Assembly (NCBI RefSeq): GCF_047345415.1
Contig: NZ_JBLFEP010000001.1
Coordinates: 1,054,001-1,118,000, forward strand
Origin: Maribacter_C sp947494565
GTDB taxonomy: Bacteria > Bacteroidota > Bacteroidia > Flavobacteriales > Flavobacteriaceae
Reading direction: 5' to 3'
DNA: 64,000 nucleotides
In this document: in pieces, positions 18,863 through 28,677 of the stretch
Position numbering within the stretch: position 1 is the first letter of the stretch
How the letters are laid out: each line of letters opens with the position of its first letter
The notes under the pieces: model-generated
Seen by the model: the letters and a program-made list of their open reading frames with translations, nothing else
What the model was told of the DNA's origin: nothing
The model's database searches: none
Program-made: the position numbers and the translations under genes

Positions 18863-21277
18863 TCATTCCGTACGCAAACTTTTTACCGGGTTGGTTATGG
18901 CCGCTTTGATACTATGATAACTCACGGTTAGTAGCGTGATTCCCACGACTATACCTCCTGAGAGGATAAAGACCCACCAACTAAGGCTTACACTATAGGC
19001 GAACTCTTGCAACCATTCGCGCATGGCCCACCAAGCTATTGGAAAAGCCAGTAATGCTGCAATCAGCACTAGTTTTAGAAAATCAGTGGAAATCATTGCT
19101 ACTATATCGGCCACATTTGCGCCCATTACCTTGCGAATACCAATTTCGGCAGTTCTTCTTGCCACGGTCAAGGTCGCTAGTCCAAATAATCCCATACAGG
19201 CAATGAATATCGAAAGGATCGATGCAACGTTGACCACACTTTTCGACCTGAGTTCATTCTGATATTGTACGGATAAGGCTTCGTCCAAAAACGCATATTC
19301 AAATTCTTGTGACGGATTGGTCTTTTCCCAGACATTCTTTAACATCGCTATACCTGCAGGTGTGCTTTCTGCATTCAGTCGCACGGAAACCCTCGGCTGC
19401 GAAGTGTGTTTTAAACTTGCATTCTCAATATGCTCAAAAATCGGATCCTGATTGATAGCCAAAACTAAGGGTTCAATACCCTTGTTCAGCGATTCAAAAT
19501 TAAAATCCTTCATTACCCCAATGATTTTTACATTGAACTTGTCAAACGTTTTACCCACGGGGTTTTGCAATCCAAATCGCTCTATAAAAGTTTCGTTCAC
19601 CAATACTCCATTCTGAGCGTCACTTGCATTTCCGGCAATAAAGTCCCTTCCCTCAACGATCTGTATATTGTGTGTTTCAAGAAAACCTGATTCTACAACG
19701 TTTACCGCAAATTCGCGGTATGTATTTTTCGCATCTGTAAAGCCTGCATTGATCCAGCCATTCTCCGCAAAACTGAGCATTGAGGTGGATGCCGCGACTA
19801 CTTCAGGTTGCCTTTCGAGTTCGGCAACGTACAATTCAGCAAAAGTATCCGCTTCATCTCCGGACATATTCGTAGGCACCACTACTACGGCATCCTTTTG
19901 GTATCCCAAATCCTTGTTGACCAAGAAATCTATTTGCTGACCGATGATCAAGGTTCCGATAAGCATCACTATAGAAGCCACAAATTGCATTACGACCAAA
20001 CTTTTGCCGAAAAACCCCATTGAAGCGCCCTTTACCGTTTTGCTTCTCAATACTTCTATAGGATTGTATTTTGAAAGCACGATGGATGGATAGATTCCCG
20101 CAATCAAGGCGATAAAAGCCACCAAACTGCCGGTAATCAACCAAAACCCCATATTAAAGTGAACCGAAATCAATTTCCCTATTAGCGAATTGAATGTGTC
20201 TTTAAATAAGAGCGCGAAGAGAATCCCTAAAATCACCGATAAGAGGGTAACCAACAAGGCCTCACCCCAAAACTGATGCACGATCTGTTTACGGAAAGCC
20301 CCTAAAGCCTTTCTCACCCCTACCTCTGTTGCCCTTGAAAAGGAACGGCCAACGGCCAAGGTCACAAAATTGATGCAGGCCAATAACAGTATCAAAAAGC
20401 CTATCGTGCCCATAACATAGGCATACTTCGGATTTGAAACCGGCTCAAGACCAGATGGTAATGAAGGGTCTAGATGTATTTCGGTCATCGGTTGCAAATG
20501 CAGGAAAAAGGTGTTTTCCTCAAAATTGTCGCCCAAATACTGCTTGATTATCGCTGGGAATTTTCCTTCCAGTTCCCTCGCAGACTGTCCGGACTTGAGC
20601 AATACATACGATTCAACCACCACATTAAACCAGCTTGTTTGTACTCCTTCACTAAAAAATAGCGCTTCGTTTTTAAGAGAAACCAACATGTCAAATTGTA
20701 TACTTGATTCTTGGGGAGGATTCGCCGCAACGGCAGAAACTTCAAAGAACTTTGCCTCATCATTGAATTCCAAGGACAATGATTTTCCAATAGGATTCTC
20801 CTTGCCGAAGTACTTTTTTGCAGCAGACTCGCTTAAGACAATGGTGTTGGCACCAGAAAAAGGATTAGCAGAATTTCCTGTCAGCAGTGGAAAGTCGAAA
20901 ATTTGAAAAAAGCTGGGATCTACAGCCCTAACAGCCTCATTGAATTCCGACTCATTGCGCTTGACCAAGGCATTAAACCGGTGTACCCGACTACCATTTT
21001 CAATTTCCGCATAATTGGTCTTTAACACTTTGACCATGGACACCGGGGTAGTCGTATTCACGAAATCTTCTTTGGGGCCATAATTTTCATGTTGCCATAC
21101 TCTATAAATTCTATCTGATTTGGAGTGAAACTTATCGTAACTGAATTCATTTTTGACATATAGGGCGATCAATAGAAAACAGCATACTCCAACCGCAAGA
21201 CCGGAAATGTTTATTAAGGAATACGCCTTGTTTTTAATAAGGTTCCGCCAAGCGATTTTTAGATAGTTTTTAAACAT
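18863..21277 (-). CDS. FtsX/MacB-type ABC transporter permease (permease 6, WGEA subgroup)
   Basis: 804 residues. The first coupling region reads EVGVRKALGAFRKQ and continues QFWGEALL, the same signature as the gene at 3447. The second motif is EIGIRKVMGAN; the VMGA form is again shared with 3447 (VMGAS), supporting a common origin of the two. First helix about 20-42 includes two adjacent Cys residues (GVCCFLLIALYV). The second periplasmic domain has an extra stretch around IFEHIENASLKHTSQPRVSV. The tail is NPVKSLRTE. It lies 37 bp upstream of the 16393 gene in the transcript. The leader before ATG is AAAATCGAGAACG. Substrate unknown. Confidence 0.93.
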   Translation of the reverse strand: MFKNYLKIAWRNLIKNKAYSLINISGLAVGVCCFLLIALYVKNEFSYDKFHSKSDRIYRVWQHENYGPKEDFVNTTTPVSMVKVLKTNYAEIENGSRVHRFNALVKRNESEFNEAVRAVDPSFFQIFDFPLLTGNSANPFSGANTIVLSESAAKKYFGKENPIGKSLSLEFNDEAKFFEVSAVAANPPQESSIQFDMLVSLKNEALFFSEGVQTSWFNVVVESYVLLKSGQSARELEGKFPAIIKQYLGDNFEENTFFLHLQPMTEIHLDPSLPSGLEPVSNPKYAYVMGTIGFLILLLACINFVTLAVGRSFSRATEVGVRKALGAFRKQIVHQFWGEALLVTLLSVILGILFALLFKDTFNSLIGKLISVHFNMGFWLITGSLVAFIALIAGIYPSIVLSKYNPIEVLRSKTVKGASMGFFGKSLVVMQFVASIVMLIGTLIIGQQIDFLVNKDLGYQKDAVVVVPTNMSGDEADTFAELYVAELERQPEVVAASTSMLSFAENGWINAGFTDAKNTYREFAVNVVESGFLETHNIQIVEGRDFIAGNASDAQNGVLVNETFIERFGLQNPVGKTFDKFNVKIIGVMKDFNFESLNKGIEPLVLAINQDPIFEHIENASLKHTSQPRVSVRLNAESTPAGIAMLKNVWEKTNPSQEFEYAFLDEALSVQYQNELRSKSVVNVASILSIFIACMGLFGLATLTVARRTAEIGIRKVMGANVADIVAMISTDFLKLVLIAALLAFPIAWWAMREWLQEFAYSVSLSWWVFILSGGIVVGITLLTVSYHSIKAAITNPVKSLRTE

Positions 21278-21349
21278 CGTTCTCGATTTTATTTATTCTT
21301 TTAATAACAAGGTGCTTTCCCATATGAAGTCGAGTTATCTTCAAAGGTT

Positions 21350-23734
21350 TCATTCTGCTCTTAAATTATCGACCGGGTTTCTTAAGGCCACTTTAATGCT
21401 CTGAAAACCAACGGACAAAAATGCCAAGACCATCGCAAAAAGTCCTATGAACAAGCCGACCCACCATGGTATTGAAATTCTATAAACATATTCCTGTAAC
21501 CATTCCTCCATAAAATAGTAGGCAATCGGAATCGCTATCACAAGCGCTATCAAAATTTGACCGATAAACCCTTTTACCAGTAATTTGACAATTCCCTGGG
21601 CCGAGCTACCCAAAACTTTACGGATACTTATTTCTTTTGATCTTTGAACGATTTGGAATGAGACCATACCGAACAAGCCCATTCCTGCGATAAATAAAGA
21701 CAATATGGTAAAGAGATTAAAAATTTGACCTAGACGCCTTTCTTCGTCATAAAACCGAGTATAAGAATCATTGACAAATCTTGCTTCATAAGGAACTTGA
21801 GGAACAATGCTTTTCATCGTTTCTTCAACAAATCGGCTTGTTTCGTTAGGTTCGTTCATGGCCATCTTTACAACTACTTCCCCAAAATTTCTAGTGAATT
21901 CTGGTGTTCTTAGTGCCATAAATAGGGGTTCGATTGCCTGATCAAAGGTCTTTAAATGAAAGTCTTTCAATACTCCGATTACCTTACCATCGACAAAAGT
22001 CTTACCTATGGCATCTTGCCAACCCAAGGCCTTCAAAGCGGCTTCATTAATGAGATAGGCCGATGAGTCGGAAGCGATTTCAGGGGAAAAATTTCTGCCC
22101 TGTGCCAACTCCATTTGAAAAACATCCAAAAAGTCATAATCAACATATGTTCTATGTATGTAGAGTTGTTCCTTGTTCACATTGCCTTCCCAACTGCTTA
22201 CCGGGCCCTGACTGGTTACATTAAACGGTAATTGTGAACTCAGGGAAACTTTATCAATATCAGGGTGTTTCAAGAGCATCTCTTTTAAGATATCTTGTTT
22301 GGCAGTAATCTCAGGTTCAAAATACCTTACATGAAGCAATTGCTCTTTACTATATCCTAACTTTTTGTTTTGTGTGAATTGTAGCTGTTGATGTATGATC
22401 ACGCTCGCTATTGCCAAGCCAATGGCAACAGCGAACTGACCAATGACCAAGGTATTTCTAAGAAGTGTTCCTTCTTTTCGATCTTTAAGAAAGTTACCCT
22501 TCAGCGCTTTTACCGCACTCATACCGGAAAGAAAAAATGCGGGGTATAGCCCTGCGATAATTCCAATAGTTAGCGCAATGCTTAACAGAAGCACTAATAT
22601 TGGTGAATTGGTAAAAATGTCAAAGCTGATCTCACGATTCAAAAACTCATTAAAGTAAGGCAGTAGTATAGTCACCAAAAGAAGGGCGAACAAGAAACTG
22701 GTCAGGGTTAAAAAGACCGATTCACTCAAGTACTGTACGATCAGGTTTCCTCTTTTGGCCCCCAATACCTTGCTTACACCTACTTCTCTAGAGCGCTGAG
22801 CAGATTTCGAAGTGGCTAGATTGGTATAATTAATCGCGGCGAGCGCTATGATTATTAAAGCGATGAAAGCAAAGAGTCTGACATTCTTGATGTCTCCGTT
22901 TTGGCTTAATTCCATATTGATGTCCGACTTCAAGTGAATATCTTCCAACGGTTGCAGTTTATATTCAGGGTAAAACTCAAAGCCTTGTTTCTTATAGGCG
23001 GGCTTGGTTATTTTTTCATAAATCGCCATTTTCTTTTCAAGATCCGTATGACTCTGCGCTTCATCAAGGGTCAAATAGGTATGATAGTTATTACTAACCC
23101 AAAAGCCTACATCATTGGGGTAGTACCCCTGACCTTTATACGAGACGATGAAGTCATAAGTGAAATGTTGATTCTTCGGTGGATCTTCAACCACCGCTTT
23201 GACCGTGTAAGTCTTCCCGTCACCAAATTTCAGGGTTTGTTCTAAGGGTGACCTATTTCCAAAAAGCTTATGGGAAAGTGATTCGGTCAAAAGTATGGTG
23301 TTAGGGTCCTCTAGGGCTTCTTTTCCATTTCCTTCTTTTACCAAAGTAGTAAAGACGTCAAAATAGTTCGTATCCGTATATAATCCTTGTTGAACAAGAG
23401 ATACGTCATCTTTAATCAACAAGGCACCACCGGTATTTAGATTGGTTACGTGTTCCACTTCTGGAAAGTCTTGAAGTAAGGCTTCCCCTAGCGGTAATGG
23501 AGCAACGGCGAACAAATCCGTGCCCTGATAACTATTGCCTTTCTGTTGTTGAACTATGCGATATGTGCTATGTGATTTTTGATGATGCTTATCAAAACCC
23601 AGTTCGAATTCAACGAACAATCCTATCAAAATGAAGCAGGTCATGGCCACTGTCAATCCAGATAAATTAACAATGAGATATGCCTTATTCTTAATAAGAT
23701 TTCTCCAAGCCAATTTTATCTGTGTTTTTAGCAT
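21350..23734 (-). CDS. FtsX/MacB-type ABC transporter permease (permease 5, divergent)
   Basis: 794 residues. Start MLKTQIKLAWRNLIKNKAYL departs from the usual MFKN(Y/H). The first coupling motif is EVGVSKVLGAK, with Ser in place of the usual Arg, and the second is EISIRKVLGSS. The tail NPVDNLRAE also differs from the NPVKSLRTE consensus. It is therefore one of the more distant members, with the genes at 23759 and 26214. The first periplasmic domain contains KKQGFEFYPEYKLQPLEDIH ahead of the second helix. It lies 24 bp downstream of the 23759 gene and 72 bp ahead of the 18863 gene. The family plan is clear; substrate and any effect of the altered coupling residue are unknown. Confidence 0.92.
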   Translation of the reverse strand: MLKTQIKLAWRNLIKNKAYLIVNLSGLTVAMTCFILIGLFVEFELGFDKHHQKSHSTYRIVQQQKGNSYQGTDLFAVAPLPLGEALLQDFPEVEHVTNLNTGGALLIKDDVSLVQQGLYTDTNYFDVFTTLVKEGNGKEALEDPNTILLTESLSHKLFGNRSPLEQTLKFGDGKTYTVKAVVEDPPKNQHFTYDFIVSYKGQGYYPNDVGFWVSNNYHTYLTLDEAQSHTDLEKKMAIYEKITKPAYKKQGFEFYPEYKLQPLEDIHLKSDINMELSQNGDIKNVRLFAFIALIIIALAAINYTNLATSKSAQRSREVGVSKVLGAKRGNLIVQYLSESVFLTLTSFLFALLLVTILLPYFNEFLNREISFDIFTNSPILVLLLSIALTIGIIAGLYPAFFLSGMSAVKALKGNFLKDRKEGTLLRNTLVIGQFAVAIGLAIASVIIHQQLQFTQNKKLGYSKEQLLHVRYFEPEITAKQDILKEMLLKHPDIDKVSLSSQLPFNVTSQGPVSSWEGNVNKEQLYIHRTYVDYDFLDVFQMELAQGRNFSPEIASDSSAYLINEAALKALGWQDAIGKTFVDGKVIGVLKDFHLKTFDQAIEPLFMALRTPEFTRNFGEVVVKMAMNEPNETSRFVEETMKSIVPQVPYEARFVNDSYTRFYDEERRLGQIFNLFTILSLFIAGMGLFGMVSFQIVQRSKEISIRKVLGSSAQGIVKLLVKGFIGQILIALVIAIPIAYYFMEEWLQEYVYRISIPWWVGLFIGLFAMVLAFLSVGFQSIKVALRNPVDNLRAE

Positions 23735-23758
23735 CGTCTCAAGTTTGATTGTGTTGTC

Positions 23759-26158
23759 TCATTCGTCTTTTAAGGCAGTTATCGGGTTCATCGTCGCCGC
23801 GTTAAAACTCTTCCAGCCTACCGTGACAAAGGCGATGATCAAGGTTATCAGTGCTGCCATAGCCATTACTGTCCAATCTATTTCTATCCGATAGGCAAAG
23901 CCTTCCAGCCATCGGTTCATCAGGTAATACCCCATGGGGAAAGCGATGAAGAACGATAAAAACACCAATTTCAAAAAGTCTTTCGAGAGCATGGTAACAA
24001 TCTCGGAAACACTTGACCCCAATACCTTTCGAATACCGATTTCCTTGAACCGTTGTTCCGCTGTAAAGGTCATGAGTCCGAAAAGTCCCAAACAGGCTAC
24101 GAAAATGGTCAAGAGGGCGAAAATGTTCAATAGACTGCCCATTTTCTGTTCTGTGACATACGTCTGCCGGAATGATTCATCCAATACCGTATACCCAAAT
24201 GTTTCACCGGTATTGAAATCGTTCCATAAGGTATTGGTATCAGCAATTAAGCTAGACATATCAGAAGATTTGGCCTTAACTATAAGTCCGCCAAAAGGTC
24301 TATAAAACAAAAACAGCGGGTCGATTTTCTGATGCAGCGATTTAAAATGAAAATCCTTGATTACGCCAATGACGGTGTGATCTCCTCCACCGTCGGTTAC
24401 GATTTTACCAAGCGCATCAGCTCCAAAGCCCAATACATTCGCGGCCGTTTGATTGATGATCACATTGGTAGAGTCAGTACCGAATTCCGTTGAAAAATTT
24501 CGGCCAGCCACCAATTCCATGCCCATGGTCGCAATGTAGTTTTCGTCAATATTAAAAACTGGCATTCGCCTGCTGAACTCACCATTGATGTAGACCTGAG
24601 ACATATAGTTGTCGGTACTTCCGGCAGGAATGGAGGCGGAATTCGTAATAGAAGCCACTTTGGGGTTCTTCAATAGTTCATTTTTGAAGGCGTCCCTATC
24701 ATCTCCCAATAAATAGGCCTCTCGCAATACAAGTAATTGATCGCGGTCGTAGCCGATATCCTTATTTTGAATATAGTTCATCTGTTGGTTGACTACTAAA
24801 GTGGCCAAAATCAAACCTGCTGAAATAACAAATTGAAAAACCACAAGACCACTGCGTATGCCCTTATTGTTGTTTCCTCCCAAGAACTTGTTCTTCAATG
24901 CGGCAATCGGCTTAAACGAGGATAAAAAGAAGGCCGGATACCCACCAGCCAAAATGCTGATCAAGAACGTCAATACCAATAATGATAACAGCACAACGGG
25001 TTGTAGCAGAAAATCAAGCTGTAATTCTTTTCCTGACAGTTCATTATAGAAAGGAAGCGATACAAATACAAGAATAGTTGCGAGTGCCATAGCGCATAAG
25101 GTCGCGATAAAGGATTCGGATAAAAACTGAGAGACCAATTGGTTCTTGTTAGATCCCAAAACCTTACGGATACCCACTTCTTTGGCCCTTTTCGCTGCCG
25201 TCGCCGTTGCGAGGTTCATGAAATTAATACATGCGATAAGCAGCATAAACAGGGCGATAGCGCTGAAGATATATACATATTTGATATCTCCGCCCTGCTC
25301 CAGTTGACTATATGCGGAATTGTCCGAGTACAGATGAATATCCGTCAACGGAAAAATTCGGAACCCCAATTGATTTTCCTTGGTGAACTCCTCATAAGGC
25401 ACCCCCATTTGTTCTTGCATCCTAGACCCCATATATTTCTCTAAAATATAGGGTAACTTCGTTTCCAAGTTTTTGTAATCGGAACCCTTCTTTAAAAGCA
25501 AATAGGTGAAAAAATCACCTCCGAACCAAGAGTCGCTTTTGGCCTCATCGAGGCCTTCAATAGATGCGAAAATGTCAAAATGAAAATGTGAGTTCTGAGG
25601 AACTTCTTCAATAACTCCGGTGACCCGATACGGTCGCTCTTCCCCATCTAAATGGAACAATTGGCCTATGGCATCGGAAGCTCCGAAGAACTTTTCCGCT
25701 GTCGCCCGGGAAATGACCACCGTGTTCGGTTCTTGGAGTGGGTTTTTAGGGTTTCCTTCGATTATTGGAAGGGTGAAGACATTAAAAAAGTTGGCGTCGA
25801 CAAAAGCAAACCTATCCTCTCGATACGATTGATTGTCTATGGTGATTTTAGGTGTTCCGATCTGGCGGATACGGGTCGCATCAAGCACTTCCGGAAATTC
25901 TTGTGTGAGCGTTTTCCCGACCGGTGCCATTACCGCACCCTCTTTTATTTCTTCCCCATTGATTTTAGCCCTGAAGACCACATTAACAATTTCGTCGGCC
26001 TTTTCGTTGTACCGGTCATAACTCAGTTCATCGATTACGAACAACATAATAATCAGGCAAGAAGCAATACCCAGACCAAGGCCTAAGGTGTTCATAATGA
26101 AGAGGCTTTTATTCTTGAGCAGGTTGCGCCAAGCGATTTTTAGATTGTTTTTGAACAT
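23759..26158 (-). CDS. FtsX/MacB-type ABC transporter permease (permease 4)
   Basis: 799 residues. Start MFKNNLKIAWRNLLKNKSLF, first helix about 20-42 (LGLGIASCLIIMLFVIDEL). Coupling motifs EVGIRKVLGSN and EIGIRKVLGSS are both intact. The C-terminus NPITALKDE lacks the SLRTE ending of most copies. A segment AGGYPAFFLSSFKPIAALK marks the third repeat-one helix end, common to the family. It lies 55 bp from the 26214 gene and 24 bp before the 21350 gene. Its leader before ATG (AAAAATTGGAATC) is a degenerate form of the shared start box. Assigned as an inner-membrane permease dependent on a separate ATPase; substrate unknown. Confidence 0.93.
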   Translation of the reverse strand: MFKNNLKIAWRNLLKNKSLFIMNTLGLGLGIASCLIIMLFVIDELSYDRYNEKADEIVNVVFRAKINGEEIKEGAVMAPVGKTLTQEFPEVLDATRIRQIGTPKITIDNQSYREDRFAFVDANFFNVFTLPIIEGNPKNPLQEPNTVVISRATAEKFFGASDAIGQLFHLDGEERPYRVTGVIEEVPQNSHFHFDIFASIEGLDEAKSDSWFGGDFFTYLLLKKGSDYKNLETKLPYILEKYMGSRMQEQMGVPYEEFTKENQLGFRIFPLTDIHLYSDNSAYSQLEQGGDIKYVYIFSAIALFMLLIACINFMNLATATAAKRAKEVGIRKVLGSNKNQLVSQFLSESFIATLCAMALATILVFVSLPFYNELSGKELQLDFLLQPVVLLSLLVLTFLISILAGGYPAFFLSSFKPIAALKNKFLGGNNNKGIRSGLVVFQFVISAGLILATLVVNQQMNYIQNKDIGYDRDQLLVLREAYLLGDDRDAFKNELLKNPKVASITNSASIPAGSTDNYMSQVYINGEFSRRMPVFNIDENYIATMGMELVAGRNFSTEFGTDSTNVIINQTAANVLGFGADALGKIVTDGGGDHTVIGVIKDFHFKSLHQKIDPLFLFYRPFGGLIVKAKSSDMSSLIADTNTLWNDFNTGETFGYTVLDESFRQTYVTEQKMGSLLNIFALLTIFVACLGLFGLMTFTAEQRFKEIGIRKVLGSSVSEIVTMLSKDFLKLVFLSFFIAFPMGYYLMNRWLEGFAYRIEIDWTVMAMAALITLIIAFVTVGWKSFNAATMNPITALKDE

Positions 26159-26213
26159 GATTCCAATTTTTCAATCCATGGTCAAACGGATTAGTTGATG
26201 ATGACCTTTTTGT

Positions 26214-28649
26214 TTATTCAGACCGCAAATTCTTCAGGGGTTGAATTAGTGCTGCCCCTATCGATTGGTAGCTTATGGTGACTATTGCTATGAACAGTGC
26301 AATTAGCGCCGCTCCCGACAAGATTTCCCAACCGATAGTAATCTTATAAGCAAAATCCTCGAGCCATCGACTCATGGCATACCAACCGATCGGAACTGCG
26401 ATCAAAATAGCCAGCCCGACGAGTTTCAGAAAATTAAGGCTCAATAATTTATAGATGTTCTGAAAAGATGCGCCCAACACCATTCGGATACTGATTTCCT
26501 TTTTGCGTTGTTCGACCAAAAAAGCCGACAGTGCAAAGAGACCCAAACAGGCCACAAAAATGGCCAGGATGGCAAAGGATAGAAAAATGGTGCGGATACG
26601 GCTTACATTTCTGTACATTTTGGCAAAAGAGTCGTTCATAAACGCATATCGGAAGGCCATGTTCGGCATAAACTGACGCCATTTGGCTTCCATTGAGGTT
26701 AGGAGGGCCGGCATGTCTCCTGTAGCTGCCTTGACCGAGATTATGGATGGACTGATCCCTCTAAAAAAGCAGAGGGGTTGTACCTCTTGCTTCATGGTAT
26801 TGAAATTAAAATCTTCGACCACCCCGATGACTTCATACAACTGACCAAAACGTGATATTCTTTTTCCAACAGGCTCACTTAGATTAAGTTTCTTGGCCAT
26901 AGCTTGGTTGATAATAACTGCCTCATCGTCAGCACTTCGTTCTTCCGAAAAATTGCGCCCGGCTGCCAGTTTCATACCCAAGGTCTCCAGATAGTCCTCA
27001 TCGATTACCCATGCTTGACCTCCGACCGTTTCATCGATCTGTTCTCTCCCCTCGTTGACAAAACTGTTGCCATCCCTTTTGGCGCCTTCTATGGGCAAAT
27101 AGTCACTTATAGTGACGCTGCCTACCCCATTCAAGTTTTCAAGCTCGTCCTTAAAGGTACTGACCTTGTCATTCAACATATTGGTGCCATAAAGCTGGAC
27201 TACCTGTTCTTTTTCAAATCCGATCTTGGAGTTGAGGATAAAGTCCATTTGCTGGTTGACGATGAAAGTGCCTATAATCAATATGATGGAAATCGTAAAT
27301 TGAAATACCACAAGGCCACTTCGCAGTCCGCTGGTTTTTTTACTCTGGCCCATCATCCCTTTCAATACTTTAGCGGGGTTGAACCGCGATAAATAGAAAG
27401 AAGGGTAAAGGCCTGCCAAACACCCTACGGCCAATGCCGCCAGCAAGACTATCGGAATGAATATCGGGCTACTCCAAGGGAGAATCAAATGCTTACCGGA
27501 CATTTCACGGAATAAAGGCATCAAAAGCCAAGAAAGAACGATTCCAATACCAAATGCAATCACCGTAATCAAGGCGGACTCGGTCAAAAACTGCCCTATT
27601 AGGTATCTTCTCGAGGATCCCACAACTTTTCTGACCCCCACTTCCTTCGCCCTGTTCACCGATTTGGCAGTTGACAGATTTACAAAATTAATACTGGCAA
27701 TAATGAGGATAAAAAGCGCGATGATCCCGAAAATCCAGATAATTTTGATGTCGTTACGAGAACTGGATTCATAGTCTATATGGGCCGAATACAGATTGAT
27801 ATCCCTCAATTTTTGCAGAGACATATTCAATTGATCCTCAAGTGTCTCACCCTGTACAAAACCGGCACTGAGGTAAGCGGGCTTCAAGTAGGTATGTATG
27901 AGTCTATTGGACATCTTTTCTTCGAAGGCTGCCACGTCAGTACCGGGTTTTAGTTGCAGATAGGTAAAATAGTTGCTTTGAAACCATCTGGTTTGTTCCC
28001 CCTCACCAAATTCCACACCTTCCATCGTGAGAAAGAAATCGTAATCCAAATGTGAGTTGCTAGGAAAATCTTTCATGACTCCGTTGACTCTATAGGGGTC
28101 TTCATCGTCTCCATTCAGATATATGACTTGTCCGACAGGGTTTGCGGTACCGAAATGCTTACGGGCCTTTGACTCTGAAATCACGATAGTCTTAGGCTCG
28201 GTTAGGGCCGTGGCCGCATCTCCGCGTACCATGGAAACCCCCATAATATCCAATATGGATTGGTCCGCATAAGCAAACGCTTCTTCATGATGTTGCATCG
28301 CTTTACCATCGATACGGATTTCATTTGTTCCGGCCCCATAAAATAGCCCATTGGCCATGAGCCTACCGGAATTCTGTACCTCCGCAAAATCCTGTAACAC
28401 GGTAGAAGCCGTATTGGCAGAAAAATGAATACCAACTTCTGCCCGACCATCTTCGATATACGTGCCGATCATGCGGTAAACATTTTCTGAGCCGGGTACC
28501 TGCTTATCATAGCTGGTCTCATGAAAAATGTAAATGGAAATAAGAATACAGGCGGCTACCCCAATACTTAGCCCTGCAATATTGATAACTGTGAATCCTC
28601 TATTTTTAAGTAGATTTCTCCAGGCGATTTTTAGATAGTTTTTAAACAT
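26214..28649 (-). CDS. FtsX/MacB-type ABC transporter permease (permease 3, second coupling motif altered)
   Basis: 811 residues. Start MFKNYLKIAWRNLLKNRGFT, leader AAAAACGAGAACC before ATG. The first coupling motif is EVGVRKVVGSS. The second is EISIRMVLGAS, with Met replacing the Lys found in the other copies, a possible weakening of one contact with the ATPase. The tail IQPLKNLRSE differs from the consensus. The first periplasmic domain is acidic (GEGEQTRWF, GETLEDQ). It lies 28 bp from the 28678 gene, close enough to share a transcript. The family is firm; whether the altered motif affects coupling cannot be judged from sequence. Confidence 0.92.
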   Translation of the reverse strand: MFKNYLKIAWRNLLKNRGFTVINIAGLSIGVAACILISIYIFHETSYDKQVPGSENVYRMIGTYIEDGRAEVGIHFSANTASTVLQDFAEVQNSGRLMANGLFYGAGTNEIRIDGKAMQHHEEAFAYADQSILDIMGVSMVRGDAATALTEPKTIVISESKARKHFGTANPVGQVIYLNGDDEDPYRVNGVMKDFPSNSHLDYDFFLTMEGVEFGEGEQTRWFQSNYFTYLQLKPGTDVAAFEEKMSNRLIHTYLKPAYLSAGFVQGETLEDQLNMSLQKLRDINLYSAHIDYESSSRNDIKIIWIFGIIALFILIIASINFVNLSTAKSVNRAKEVGVRKVVGSSRRYLIGQFLTESALITVIAFGIGIVLSWLLMPLFREMSGKHLILPWSSPIFIPIVLLAALAVGCLAGLYPSFYLSRFNPAKVLKGMMGQSKKTSGLRSGLVVFQFTISIILIIGTFIVNQQMDFILNSKIGFEKEQVVQLYGTNMLNDKVSTFKDELENLNGVGSVTISDYLPIEGAKRDGNSFVNEGREQIDETVGGQAWVIDEDYLETLGMKLAAGRNFSEERSADDEAVIINQAMAKKLNLSEPVGKRISRFGQLYEVIGVVEDFNFNTMKQEVQPLCFFRGISPSIISVKAATGDMPALLTSMEAKWRQFMPNMAFRYAFMNDSFAKMYRNVSRIRTIFLSFAILAIFVACLGLFALSAFLVEQRKKEISIRMVLGASFQNIYKLLSLNFLKLVGLAILIAVPIGWYAMSRWLEDFAYKITIGWEILSGAALIALFIAIVTISYQSIGAALIQPLKNLRSE

Positions 28650-28677
28650 GGTTCTCGTTTTTCAATTGGATGATAAT

